DNA from: Anticarsia gemmatalis
Taxonomy: Eukaryota; Arthropoda; Insecta; Lepidoptera; Erebidae
Direction: 5' to 3'
DNA: 64,000 nucleotides
NCBI RefSeq assembly: GCF_050436995.1
Contig: NC_134747.1
Span: 937,501 to 1,001,500, forward strand
Part shown: positions 11,101 to 19,560 of the stretch, in pieces
How positions within the stretch are numbered: the stretch's first letter is position 1
How the letters are laid out: every line of letters starts with the position of its first letter
The notes under the pieces: model-generated
What the model was told of the DNA's origin: nothing
Seen by the model: only the letters and a program-made list of their open reading frames with translations
Databases searched by the model: none
Made by a program: the position numbers and the translations under genes

Positions 11101-13689
11101 CACATTCGTCAACTAACATGTAGTTCCGGCTTAGGAAGAATATATCTTTGACTTTACTTATTTTCTTTGTTTATATAGTGGATGGACCTTGCGGCCCCTG
11201 TCTACATAACACTACAGGACCACACTGCGAACGATGCTTGCCTGGACATTATGGGAACCCTGTACAGGTATTTAAACTGTAGTGACACATTCTACTATCC
11301 TTTATCATACATAACATTTTCTTAAAAGCAAACAAGGTGTAAAATTGCTAAATCAGTCATCAAACTTTACAAATAACCAATTTCTACAATAAAACCTGGT
11401 AAAATATAGAATAAACCAGTTATCCTTATTTTATACTATTTAGTTATTACAGGTACTTTATTTTTGTGCAGGGTGCATGCAAACCGTGCGCATGTCCTCT
11501 ATACGAGTCAAGCAACAACTTCAGTCCGAACTGCGCGCTCGCCAGCTCGGAGGGCGACGAGTTCGTGTGTACGCAGTGTCCTGATGGCTATACCGGAGAT
11601 CATTGTGAAAGGTAACAAAGATGGGAACAAGTGGCATAGCTATAGCGTAGTCTTCTTCTTTATCTTATGGTTAGTGGTCAACCTAGTGTCAAAGTTGCTC
11701 AAACCGCCCGAAGGCATATAGGGTAGTTATTGGATATTATACTACTGTGTGATGCTAGGTAAGGTAGAGTTTTGCCAGATTGTTTTAGAAGAATAGTAAG
11801 ATATGAATTTAAACTTTTTTTAAAGCACCTTGTTAATAGACAAAACTACGATCATAATAGCAATGATTGCAAGTTTGTAAACATAATACTAAATTGTCAA
11901 ACGGGTCTTTATCGCGGTGAGAATTTTAAATCTTTGTCAACACTACTGGTCGCCATGTGACGCCGAAGACTAACGTCTAAAAAAAGCTTATAACTGCCGG
12001 AAATTTACATGCGGGAAATGCTATTCATTAGGTTTTCTTGTTATACTTAATATCTATTTGTTCATAGCTGTGACTTCGGTTACTGGGGTTCCCCAACCAC
12101 CCTGGGTAGCAGTTGCCAGCCTTGTGCGTGTGGTGGGTCTCCGTGCCATCCTACCACCGGCCTTTGTCTCACCTGTCCACCACATACAGAGGGCGCTAGA
12201 TGCGATCTGTGCAAGGTTAGTATTGAAAGTGCTATGATAAATATCGAATTAGAATCTTAGGTTTCACGAAATAGATATTTAACAAATGAAGTAAAAAATC
12301 TACCTTAAAAATTATAAGAGTGGGTTAGATTATTTCCCGTCTGTGCCTGATATTTATTTAGAGTGAGTGTTTGTTGTGCTTTTGTTTTGGTTACTTCTTC
12401 AATTTAACAGCATGCGCAGGCTATGAATTTTTCCCTAAATTGGTACTTAATTGCCAGCCTATCCCAAGAAACGGAAGATCATGGATAAATCCTTTTCTTC
12501 TTAATTCTGCCTCTGCAAATTCATGGACAGACATTGCCTTGTTACGAATTTGATGCGTTGTTCTTTCGTATTGTCTTTAATTAATGATTTTAATCTTTAG
12601 GAAGGCTACTGGTTCGGTGCGGGCGGGTGGTCGGGCGCGGGCAGCGCGTGCGTGGCGTGCGCGTGCGGCGCGGGCGCGCTGTCCGCCGCCTGCGACGCGC
12701 GCTCCGGGCAGTGCGCCTGCCGCCCGGGCTGGGGCGGGCGCGCCTGCGATACTTGTGTCAACGGACATGGAGGTAAGGGGTTAAAGATGTTTACTTATCT
12801 ATGTCTATCACTCTTCTTCTTCTTATCGTATGGTTAGTCGTCAACCTAGTGTCAAAGTTGTTCAAGCCGCCCGAAGGCCTTTGAGGTGGCTTAACAACTG
12901 TTATCTTAATTGACAACAACCATTATGCGGTCACCCATCTATGTAATGACCGCGCCAAGGTTTGCTTAACCCACAGATCGTTTACCGACCGGTGAGCGGA
13001 ACTATCACTAATTGATGGCCTTCATATCAATGGTTAAGCTGGTCGCCACGCCACTACCATTGCGTGGCTGTGAGTTCAATTCACACACGGACCAATTATG
13101 TGTGCGATACATCAATAGTTGTTTCGGGTCTCGTTGTACCTTGTACCCGTTATATCTATGTTTATAAAAGTCGTGGCGACAGAATAGCAATTCTTAGTGC
13201 GAGAGAATTTTTCAAAAAGAAGAAGGAAAGAACACTAGGTTAGGACCGCGGCTCTACCCATTTCGATTTATTTTGTTGTCTAAAATAGTTACCAGCTCTT
13301 GTATATGTAACAGTGCCTTATTAAAGCACTGTGTAGGTCCACATTTGTAAACGATTTCAACATTGTGAATAACATGTTAATCCTAAAAAGAACTTAATGG
13401 AAGTTTTAAAATACACTTCTTATAATAATATAACGGATACAGGAAGGTAGACTTAGAATTTATTTTGTAGGGCAAGACTAATGGTGGAAATTGAGTTTGT
13501 ATTTTAGAATAATTGTTTCTCCTATAGGAATATCAGACGGCTGCCCATCCTGCCGATGTGGTACAGCAGCCATCAACGATACCTGTGACCCAGTCACGGG
13601 AGAGTGCATGTGTGCTCCCGGCGCAGCACCGCCATCTTGTGACGTCTGCCTCGACGAACACTACGGACTGAACGCCACCGGCTGCTTGG
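4876..13689 (+). CDS. wb: Laminin alpha chain, N-terminal part (wing blister-like), 15 exons, partial
   Basis: Fifteen exons with GT/AG borders join in a single frame: 4876-5139, 5520-5687, 6163-6339, 6885-6990, 7515-7714, 8194-8346, 8826-8933, 9319-9481, 10052-10248, 10621-10816, 11179-11267, 11472-11611, 12068-12215, 12601-12772, 13528-13689. They total 814 codons plus one base, and every phase agrees. Domain order is the end of LN, LE1-LE4, the first half of LE5, a laminin IV (L4) domain, the second half of LE5, then LE6-LE10. In the laminin family, an L4 inserted in LE5 is the LAMA1/LAMA2 (Drosophila wb) layout; LanA-type alpha 3/5 chains differ. The product would be a secreted basement-membrane subunit: LN drives network polymerisation and the LE arrays form the rod-like short arm. 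The signal peptide, front of LN, second L4, coiled coil and LG domains are not in the window. The laminin identity is very safe; the wb assignment is inferred from module order. Confidence 0.85.
5520..5687 (+). CDS. wb: Laminin exon b: end of LN and start of LE1
   Basis: Encodes 56 residues, phase 0 in and out; acceptor CTATTTCAG, donor GAG|GTAAGA. It ends the LN domain with 'VSARRVRISFRA' (family: SARYIRLRLQR) and 'QQYYTVRALTLAARCLCHGHA' (family: RRYYYSIKDISVGGMCICYGHA). The CxCxGHAxxC motif opens LE1. Compared with typical alpha LN domains, about 15 residues between the 'GE.H' segment and the 'SAR' strand are missing, and the linker before the YY pair is also short. Either this LN is divergent or a small extra exon was missed in the 380-bp intron upstream. 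Confidence 0.85.
6163..6339 (+). CDS. wb: Laminin exon c: rest of LE1 and start of LE2
   Basis: Encodes 59 residues, phase 0 in and out; acceptor AACTCCAG, donor ACG|GTGAGT. Translation begins GAKCDCLHGTCGSHCHRCCS, the second half of LE1 (CxCxHxTCGxxCxxCCPG is the family pattern of the first LE of alpha chains). It runs into LE2 with 'CSCGERGACSYDDTG'. Cysteine spacing is regular. The exon is GC-rich compared with the flanking introns. Confidence 0.85.
6360..6420 (+). repeat. Retro-element tail fragment
   Basis: 'ACTAGCGGCCCGCTCTGGTT' and 'TCGCACGATTAAAAA' match the common lepidopteran 'CTAGCGGCCCGCCCCGGCTT' repeat end. Intron 3 of the laminin gene. Confidence 0.55.
6715..6832. mobile_element. 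Foldback MITE in laminin intron 3
   Basis: Inverted arms around TACATTTAGCGGTAGTTTAT / GATAGCGTTTAATGTGAAACC with a centre of ...CACATAAAAAAACGCTATTG. A half copy is at 15879-15957 (ACGTTATTGAATAGATACAC). Confidence 0.65.
6885..6990 (+). CDS. wb: Laminin exon d: end of LE2 and start of LE3
   Basis: Encodes 35 residues plus one base (phase 0 in, phase 1 out); acceptor TTTACAG, donor GACG|GTAAGT. 'AGPLCDKCLFGYYNSLPDGP' is a textbook LE loop (G..C..C..GYY), followed by 'CVPCDCDPQGSDG', the start of LE3. Confidence 0.87.
7331..7466. mobile_element. Foldback element with ~48-bp arms in laminin intron 4
   Basis: Arm 7331-7380 (ends CACGCATTTTACCTTA) and arm 7419-7466 (TAAGGTAAAATGCGTGTTCG...) are near-perfect complements around a 38-nt centre. 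A relative without the full palindrome is at about 28255-28375. It ends 48 bp before exon e. Confidence 0.85.
7515..7714 (+). CDS. wb: Laminin exon e: LE3 and start of LE4
   Basis: Phase 1 in and 0 out, 200 nt; acceptor TACCCAG, donor AAG|GTGAGG. Translation includes 'SCTCLPGFTGHLCDTC', then 'ACKCDPRGIVDSSRVCDDVC' opening LE4. LE3 lacks the usual GYY after the third loop and has 'EDPGAVYPHC'. A foldback repeat (7331-7466) ends about 50 bp upstream of the acceptor. Confidence 0.87.
8194..8346 (+). CDS. wb: Laminin exon f: end of LE4 and first part of LE5
   Basis: Encodes 51 residues, phase 0 in and out; acceptor TTGTTCCAG, donor GAT|GTAAGT. 'GERCDACAPGHYGLSEELAV' finishes LE4. 'CRPCYCSHITDSCSLA' starts LE5, which is then interrupted by the L4 domain as in LAMA1/LAMA2. 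Confidence 0.86.
8624..8700 (+). repeat. Retro-element tail fragment
   Basis: 'GGGAGGAGACCCTTGCCTAG' followed by CAGTGAGAAAGTAA is the end of a lepidopteran non-LTR or SINE family also seen at 33600-33650, 51160-51190, 52500-52760 and 63120-63160. Confidence 0.6.
8826..8933 (+). CDS. wb: Laminin exon g: start of laminin IV (L4) domain
   Basis: Encodes 36 residues, phase 0 in and out; acceptor TGTTTCAG, donor GAG|GTGACA. It contains 'WLIADIQGN' and 'PFVIGYE', matching the first strands of L4 domains in alpha chains and perlecan. Placement is supported by frame continuity with the L4 core in the next exon. Confidence 0.78.
9319..9481 (+). CDS. wb: Laminin exon h: L4 domain core
   Basis: Phase 0 in and 1 out, 163 nt; acceptor TGCTTCAG, donor TCCG|GTGAGT. 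It reads 'NFYWVSNSLTGEQLAAYGGE' and 'DVILIGS', which match the L4 signature (YW..P..F.GDQ..SYGG.L......D..L.G.G). This is the most diagnostic piece of the domain. Confidence 0.88.
10052..10248 (+). CDS. wb: Laminin exon i: second half of L4 domain
   Basis: Phase 1 in and 0 out, 197 nt; acceptor TTCTGTACAG, donor GAG|GTGAGT. 'PLVEGNWVIMGEDMEVASRI' and 'LMDVLRDLRGVMLKAHYH' match the conserved L4 end (L.E..W.......SRE..M..L..L..L.I.A.Y). Frame joins cleanly to both neighbours. Confidence 0.87.
10621..10816 (+). CDS. wb: Laminin exon j: end of L4, second part of LE5, start of LE6
   Basis: Phase 0 in and 1 out, 196 nt; acceptor GGTTGTAG, donor ACGG|GTAAGT. 'VRLEGVEVHGSSALVREVCA' closes L4, then LE5 resumes with 'CACAGGHTGAHCQRCAW' and LE6 starts with 'CVPCACNGHARCDT'. 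The middle of the exon is extremely GC-rich with many CpG and the residues are mostly Ala, Arg, His and Gly ('AWHHARVARAHAATPRFEC'), replacing the usual GYYR stretch. Cysteines are kept, so it still looks functional. Confidence 0.85.
11179..11267 (+). CDS. wb: Laminin exon k: LE6
   Basis: Phase 1 in and 0 out, 89 nt; acceptor TTATATAG, donor CAG|GTATTT (a weaker donor than the others). Reads 'CGPCLHNTTGPHCERCLPGH' then 'YGNPVQ', a canonical LE half module (C..C..NT.G..C..C..GYYG.P). NTT is a potential N-glycosylation site. Confidence 0.88.
11472..11611 (+). CDS. wb: Laminin exon l: LE7
   Basis: Phase 0 in and 2 out, 140 nt; acceptor TTTTGTGCAG, donor AAG|GTAACA. Begins 'GACKPCACPLYESSNNFSPN' and includes 'CTQCPDGYTGDHCE', matching the long LE with the 'C.CP......N.FS..C' insertion found in alpha and gamma chains. 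A 5S-like SINE fragment starts about 40 bp after the donor. Confidence 0.88.
11651..11717 (-). repeat. 5S-like SINE fragment
   Basis: 67 bp of the SINE 3'-side ('TTATGGTTAGTGGTCAACC' ... 'CCGCCCGAAGGC'), 40 bp after the donor of laminin exon l. Confidence 0.85.
12068..12215 (+). CDS. wb: Laminin exon m: LE7 end and LE8
   Basis: Phase 2 in and 0 out, 148 nt; acceptor TGTTCATAG, donor AAG|GTTAGT. 'CDFGYWGSPTTLGSSCQPCA' ends LE7. 'CHPTTGLCLTCPPHTEGARC' forms most of LE8. The GYWGSP motif is the expected end of the LE7-type module. Confidence 0.88.
12601..12772 (+). CDS. wb: Laminin exon n: LE8 end and LE9
   Basis: Phase 0 in and 1 out, 172 nt; acceptor TAATCTTTAG, donor GGAG|GTAAGG. Reads 'EGYWFGAGGWSGAGSACVAC' and 'CDARSGQCACRPGWGGRACD'. 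The exon is very GC- and CpG-rich, with long open frames on other frames and the other strand that are only shadows. Cysteine spacing fits LE. Confidence 0.87.
12811..13003 (-). repeat. 5S-like SINE, internally deleted
   Basis: Carries both ends of the family (CTTCTTCTTATCGTATGGTT and TTACCGACCGGTGAGCG) but lacks the block between ACAACAACC and ATTATGCGGTCACC. Intron 14 of the laminin gene. Confidence 0.88.
13010..13232 (+). repeat. tRNA-like SINE (CCATTGCGT family)
   Basis: Head 'CAATGGTTAAGCTGGTCGCC', 'CCATTGCGTGGCTGTGAGTT', B-box-like GAGTTCAATTC, then the family body with TTTCGGGTCTCGTTGTACC and GCAATTCTTAGTGCGAGA. It directly follows a 5S-like SINE. Confidence 0.82.
13528..13689 (+). 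CDS. wb: Laminin exon o: LE10, last laminin exon visible
   Basis: Phase 1 in and 1 out, 162 nt; acceptor TCCTATAG, donor TTGG|GTAAGT. Reads 'ISDGCPSCRCGTAAINDTCD' and 'GECMCAPGAAPPSCDVC', then 'DEHYGLNATGCLG', where the next module should begin. No partner exon with phase 1 and LE or L4 sequence is seen between 13690 and 64000. The Tc1-like element starts 64 bp after the donor. Confidence 0.87.
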
Positions 13690-13753
13690 GTAAGTCTCTT
13701 TGTAGTACGGCCATTTGGTCATAGATGGCGTTGTTATGCATTTATTATATATA

Positions 13754-15311
13754 CAGCCTTGGCCAAAAGTATTAGGCACCCTATAAATTACTGCATATTT
13801 CAAGATTACAGAGAAATAAAACTAATTGTAATGATTAAAGTACTTTATTTCCATTAGAACATTATAAGAACACCAATACTTTGTTGAGTCACCCTTTTAT
13901 TTTATGACAGCAGCATCTCTGTGGTCATGCTACGTACAAGTTTCGTACAATCCTCTGTTGAAAATGCATCCCATTTTTGCACTAACGCGTTTTTTGAAGC
14001 AGTTTTTGATGTTTTCGAGTGTTCTGTTATTTTTTCTTTTTAAAATACATCACAAATGCTTAATAGGGCTTAGGTCCAGGGACTGGACAAGCCATTCCAA
14101 CGGATCAATACAATTATCAGTAAACCAGCGCAATGTGGTGGCTGACTTGTGACACAAAGCATTGCCTTGATGGAATTTCACCATTTAGGTTACTGTCACA
14201 AAAAAAAAACACGAAAACGAAGGTACGAGAGCAGTTTCCAGGACATTAATGTACTTTTCACTTTTTATGCGAGTTTTGCAATTGAACATTTTGCCGACTC
14301 CATCAGCAGCCATTCAACCCCAAATCATTACACTGTCTGCGCCGTGTTTTATGCGTGGGACTACGCAATTTAGGTGATAATCTTCACCTCTGCGTCGCCT
14401 CACGAACGCCACACCTGGTCTTTAAAATACCTGTAAATTAGAAAAAAAATCACACATTACAAACCCTTATAACATTTAAGATTGCAGACTAGCATTACAT
14501 TGATCGTTGTTATTGTGTTATAGACTGAATTAGTAAAACTAACCTTAAGTTGGAATTCATCACACCACAGCACATTAGACCAATCCTCCTCCGTGAAATG
14601 TTGGTGTCCCAGAGCCCACTCAAGTCGTTTTCTTTTGTCACCTCCTGAAAGCCACGGCTGCTTCCTGGCTTTGCAACCTTTTAAGCCTTCTTCTACCAGC
14701 CTCTGTCTTGCCGTTCGAGTGGTTATCGGGTTTCCAATCTCTTCAGTTAAAGCGGCAGCGAGCTTCAAATAAGTTTTTTTTCTGAATTTAACACACCCAC
14801 AGATAAGTTTCCTATTCTGACGGCTAGTAGGCACTCGTTTTCTGCCTGTTCTTGGTTTATTTGTGTGAATGCTAGTCTCAGCGAATCGTTTAATAGCTGA
14901 TTGCACTGAACACCACGAACATTTCACCAACTGCGCGATATCTTTCAGATTCTTACCTTGCTCATGGAAAAGTTCGAAATTAACACGATTTTTAAGACTA
15001 ATTTCGTTTGTTTTTGGCATTTTCAAATAGATTTCTTCTCGCTTTAATCACAAAACCACAAATGTTCTAGCTTTAAGCTTAGACTTTCAAATGCAGACTG
15101 ACAAAACATCAAAAACAAAGTTGTAAGAAATTATGATATTTGGTCATTGTTGCACCAGTTGTTAATCGACCACTAAAATTTGCCACTCATTGTTTTTAAT
15201 AGTGATTTAAGACACCAAGATCAATTTTCAATAGAATATTTATTCATTATTCAAATAGCACAAGTGTGTAGTAACTTTATTGGGGGTGCCTAATACTTCT
15301 GGCCAAGGCTG
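13754..15311 (-). mobile_element. Tc1-like DNA transposon with complete ends
   Basis: The 1558-bp element begins CAGCCTTGGCCAAAAGTATT and ends with the inverted copy (CAGCCTTGGCCAGAAGTATT on the minus strand). Terminal repeats agree at 27 of 28 positions. TA dinucleotides flank both sides (13752-13753, 15312-15313), the target duplication expected for the Tc1/mariner superfamily. It carries a decayed transposase on the minus strand and sits in the intron after the last visible laminin exon. A TA microsatellite follows the right end. Confidence 0.95.
13930..15026 (-). pseudogene. Tc1-like transposase, inactivated, with an intron-like insert
   Basis: The minus-strand frame from 15026 gives a helix-turn-helix (about residues 13-50), a GRKR motif at 61-64 (GRPR hook), and the first catalytic Asp in VLWCDE near residue 156. 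At 14543-14431 the frame is broken by 113 bp with perfect intron borders (AAG|GTTAGT ... TTTACAG|GTA). Beyond it the same reading frame resumes with 'VRRRRGEDYHLNCVVPRIKH', interrupted by in-frame stops. The second acid is Gly (HQGNALCH in place of QQDNAPCH) and the third is Lys (PIKHL in place of PIENLW). Stops plus loss of two of three catalytic acids make it non-functional. No gene symbol is warranted. Confidence 0.9.
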
Positions 15312-15332
15312 TATATATATATATATATATAT
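15312..15332. repeat. (TA)n microsatellite
   Basis: About ten TA units abutting the right end of the Tc1-like element. Confidence 0.95.
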
Positions 15333-16616
15333 GATTTTTTCAGCTTCGTTTTCGTTGAACTGTTATTATTATTTGCCGCGTTTTATAAATGAATTTTATG
15401 AAATTATGAAAATTATAACAAATACGGACAATGGCTACCAATGGCATGAGTAGCAGTATTTCAGACTACTCGTAAAAAAAAATTACCGCTTAAACTCCAT
15501 CGACATTTTTTTTAATTCAATTTTTGTATTATTTTTCTACGGTCATTTCACTTTCATCTCTCCAAGGAAGACCTTATTAAAACAATCTTATACTTGATCT
15601 AAATAATCCTTCTCCTCAATAAAAACCGGTTAAATAATAATAAAATGAGTGCCGTGATATATTCGTGTGAGTTCAGCCCACTGCTTCTAATTAACTAGCC
15701 CGGGGCTCGAACTCATTAAAATGTTCTGTTTTAAACCTCCTACTTAACAATCCTATCTAGTTTAGATGTTTATCTATTGTTATGACTTTGAACCATCTTT
15801 TTTTAAGTGATTAAGTGTCTGAGCTTCGTTTGTAACGTCTAGAATTCTAGATGGAGTAAATAAATATCTAAACCCCGGCTTAAACTCATACAAAAAAACG
15901 TTATTGAATAGATACACTACCGTTAATGTACTCGGAAACCTGTAATGGAAAACTGTAAATGGTGTTATAGAATAGGGAATCATTAACTAGTTAAAGATAA
16001 TTTTGACGTATTTATTATAAGATCGGAAAAAATGACTGAACTGCGATAACTTTATTTGGATTAGTTTCGGTGTGATTTGTTGGATTTGTGTAGTACCTAG
16101 TTAGTTTAAATTTGACAACCAGTCTTACCTAAGAGTACCGTGTTATAACCCAGGTAATTGTATTGTGGTTCGACAAGTTATCATTTATTATTTCTAATAC
16201 ACACATAACTTCGAAAGAAACAAAACACTTTATAAGCCTTTCATAACTTCATATATTTTTATGAATAAGATGGCAATAGTTTTAAATCGTTACATATTTT
16301 TTTAACAAATCAGGTTACATACCAAAACTTTCCTCTCCAGACCACCTTGCCAGTGATTTTCCTAGAAGCTAACCTATAAATCTGAAGAGCATGTTTACTT
16401 AACGTGCAGCCAGGCACGCACTTACCCGTTACCTAAGGCTAGGTAATCTAGGCACTCGTCTAGGTATCCTAGGCATAAACCTGTGTACAAGCGAACACTA
16501 CAATTTGCGTAATTTGAAAACTGCTCTGTACTTGCCCTTAGAGCTGAGGTTCTCAACATTGTAGAGATATTTTCAGTTATTATGTCGTTTTTGTAATCCG
16601 CATTTATATTTGTTGA
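15333..16616. other. Non-coding, sparse repeat fragments
   Basis: AT-rich. Contains a half copy of the 6715-6832 MITE (15879-15957) and a 3' fragment of the 5S-like SINE II at about 16118-16165 (ACCAGTCTTACCTAAGAGTA). No exon resembling LE or L4. Confidence 0.55.
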
Positions 16617-17096
16617 CTAGCTGACTCGCGCAACTTCGCTTGCGTCACGTAAGAGAGAATGGGTCATAATTTCCCCCGTTTTTGTAACATTTTTCGTTAC
16701 TACTCCGCTCCTAATGGCCGTAGCGTGATGTTATATAGCCTATAGCATTCCTCGATAAATGGGCTATCTAACACTGAAAGAATTTTTCAAATCGGACCAG
16801 TAGTTCCTGAGATTAGCGCGTTCAAACAAACAAACAAACAAACTCTTCAGCTTTATAATATTAGTAAAGATAAGAGAGAATGGGTCATAATTTCCCCCGT
16901 TTTTGTAACATTTTTCGTTACTACTCCGCTCCTAATGGCCGTAGCGTGATGTTATATAGCCTATAGCCTTCCTCGATAAATGGGCTATCTAACACTGAAA
17001 GAATTTTTCAAATCGGACCAGTAGTTCCTGAGATTAGCGCGTTCAAACAAACAAACAAACAAACAAACTCTTCAGCTTTTTAATATTAGTAAAGAT
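16617..17096 (+). repeat. 'CGCGCAACTTCGCTTGCGTC' repeat with tandem duplication
   Basis: Family start at 16617 (CTAGCTGACTCGCGCAACTT), then two nearly identical units 16651-16871 and 16872-17096 ending TAATATTAGTAAAGAT. The second is 4 bp longer in the (ACAA)n run and differs at very few other positions. Non-coding. Confidence 0.92.
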
Positions 17097-18141
17097 GGTC
17101 GTCCTTTAAACGGAACACATCTTTGTTCGTCCATGATCTCATTAAACGAATATCATTTACAATTGCTGTTAATTGTAAGTAAGTTTAAGTCAATGATCGG
17201 TTGGTCACGTTAGCTACAAATTTACAAGAAATTCCTGAGAGGTTTAGCGTTATTCAAAATGATTAAGAAAAACCATAACTGTTTAAAAATCTCTATACTA
17301 ACTTTATAATCATTTGTTTTTGAGTACTTACCTACATCATATTTATACCAAGTATAACGTACCTATATAGTACTACCTAATGTCTAAGACAAAGTTAATG
17401 TAGGTGCACTGTTCTACCTGTCCATTAAAACACTTTGAGAACCACCTACCAGACCCACCACATCGACCACACTTCCTCGAGCCATTTACTCATTACACCA
17501 CATACATCGACCGCATTGTTCTCAAACGACTCCACGCCCCCCATACTAAACCATCAATGGATGTAGCACAATGCATATCGCGCGGTAAATTATGATGTAA
17601 ACCGTCAATTTATTTAGATTGTCTGAAATGATTGGCGTTTGTGTGTTTTCTTGTTCTTGGTGATTTTGAACTTGAAAGGTAAAGGATATATTATGCGTTT
17701 ATGCTAAAAGCTTATGTAAGAACGAGATTTTTTGCTTGCTTCATTCGTATGGAAAAAATCTCAGTGTAAGAAGCATCGTGTGTATTAAACCAGGTCAGTC
17801 AGCCCGTGACCACAATTCCATCCATTTATATATTTTGTGTAAGAAACTTCCATGCATCCATACATACTGTTGCATAAAATTCGCGAGTTGAATAATAAAG
17901 AATAGATGAAATAGATAAAAAAACAAAAACAACTTTATGATGGTCACTGCAGGACAAAAAAAATAATTCTTATTTTTGTTAAAAACATTTGTGACGTGCG
18001 ATAAATACTTAGTGCGAATTTTCAATAGCGCGGTGCTCAACACGCGCAGAGAGTTACGAGATTCCTTGGTGGCGCGTACTCACACTTCAAAGGATCTACC
18101 AGCCACCAGCTTCGCTTATTCAAACACTAAGTTATTACAGA
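17097..18141. other. Non-coding, nothing recognised
   Basis: AT-rich DNA. A 63-codon frame at 17404-17595 is more GC-rich than its flanks but has no recognisable domain, splice context or homology that I can see. Confidence 0.45.
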
Positions 18142-18555
18142 CTAGCTGACCCGCGCAACTTCGCTTGCGTCACATAAGAGAGAATGGGTCAGAATTTTCC
18201 ACGTTTTTGTAACACTTTTTACTGTTACTCTGCTCCTATTGGTCGTAGCGTGATGATATAAAATATGCTTTTTTTTCACGAAAAATATTCTCAAAATTAT
18301 TTATATCTCATAATATAACGAAGTCGCGCTAAGGCATATCCGCCTTTAAAACAGTTGCCATGACAACGGAATTTTGGGAATTTAATGTCATTATAATATT
18401 GATTACTCGCGACTTCGTTCGCCACCTGAATTTTCCCGGGAAATGCGTCATTTTCCCGGGGTAAAAAGTAGCCTATGTCCTTTCTCGGGTATCAAAATAT
18501 CTCCATACCAAATTTCATGCAAATTGGTTCAGTAGTTCAGGCGTGATAGAGTAGC

Positions 18556-18590
<35 letters not shown>

Positions 18591-18622
18591 GTTACTTTCG
18601 CATTTATAATATTAGTATGGAT
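18142..18622 (+). repeat. Two dispersed retro-element tails and an (AGAC)n run
   Basis: 18142-18265 is another 'TGACCCGCGCAACTTCGCTTG' copy. 18403-18622 is a second family (TTTTCCCGGGAAATGCGTCA ... CAAATTGGTTCAGTAGTTCA, (AGAC)n at 18553-18590, end TTTATAATATTAGTATGGAT). Confidence 0.85.
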
Positions 18623-19326
18623 ATGACTAATTGTATGTAGTTTAATGCCTAATAGATTGTTATATAGAGTAGTAGTATCATTTTTGTACGAAATAACGAA
18701 ACATATCTTTTGATGATCGTATATATTTGTGTATATGCTAATATGTTACTGTTTTCGTTCTCTATTGATTGAAAAGCGCAATTTGCTTTATTTTAAAGAC
18801 TAACTACAATCAAAAAATTTCAGGATCTTGCTTTTTAGGCTTGGTTTTCAGGATTGCTGTATTTTCATAAAACATAACAACATAACTACATTTGCAACGA
18901 CGAAAGTTTAACTTCTTAGTAGATGGCCGCATATCCTTTTAAGAAAAAAAACCTTTGACACTTTATCATAGAAAATTCCTGACTTCTTAGAAATAAATGC
19001 AAGTGTAACGGTTTTATCCTACTAGCTTCCGTTCTGTATTAAATTAGCCTGCTCTATGTGAGTAGCGACCGCAGGACTCTGTGTTAAATAAACGACGATC
19101 GTTTACGCACTACAACACACCATTGATCGGTTACGAGAGATATAACTAAACGTAGTTGTGTGGTAGATGGATAACCACATGAAAAACTGTGCTTATAACA
19201 TAGATTTTTAAAAGCTACTTGTATTTTGCAAGTCGCAGTAAAAAATACGAACGATAATTTTAAGAGCTTTTACTGTAGAAAATGATAACAATGTACGTTG
19301 CAGGATTTAGATTTCTTTGTATTGCT

Positions 19327-19560
19327 TGCTGCCTCAATGGTGCAGTGGTTAAGGTCACCACTACCATTGCGTCAGGAGGTCGTGGGTTCGATTCCCACAC
19401 GGATCAATTATTAGTGCGATCCACTTATAATTATTTCGGGTCTGATTGTACTTTGTGTCCGTTGTTTGTATGTTTGTAAAAGTACCCGCGCGCTACATAA
19501 GAGCAACTCTTAGTGCAGAAGTTGTCTTTTTTAAAGATAAAAAAAGAAAGAAAGTGTCAT
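19327..19560 (+). repeat. tRNA-like SINE (CCATTGCGT family)
   Basis: Best-preserved copy: 'TGCCTCAATGGTGCAGTGGT', 'CCATTGCGTCAGGAGGTCGT', B box GGGTTCGATTCCC, body TTTCGGGTCTGATTGTACTT, and end GCAACTCTTAGTGCAGAAGT followed by an A/G-rich tail. Related minus-strand copies are at 1742-2160 and 33885-34035. Confidence 0.88.

Noticed and set aside
12577..12784. Alternative and antisense frames over the GC-rich laminin exons (also 10586-10804, 9339-9548, 13594-13803, 4809-5208)
   Set aside because: They are shadows: GC-rich exons lack stops in several frames, while only one frame gives LE/L4/LN sequence and joins across introns.
14457..15026. 189-codon open frame as a working transposase gene
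   Set aside because: It stops inside an intron-like insert; the continuation has stops and lacks two catalytic acids, so it is annotated as a pseudogene.
16651..17096. CRISPR-like or satellite array
   Set aside because: Only two long units without spacers; they match a dispersed repeat family found elsewhere in the window.
17404..17595. 63-codon frame with His/Pro-rich sequence
   Set aside because: No domain, no signal peptide, no splice context, and length within random expectation for a 64-kb window.
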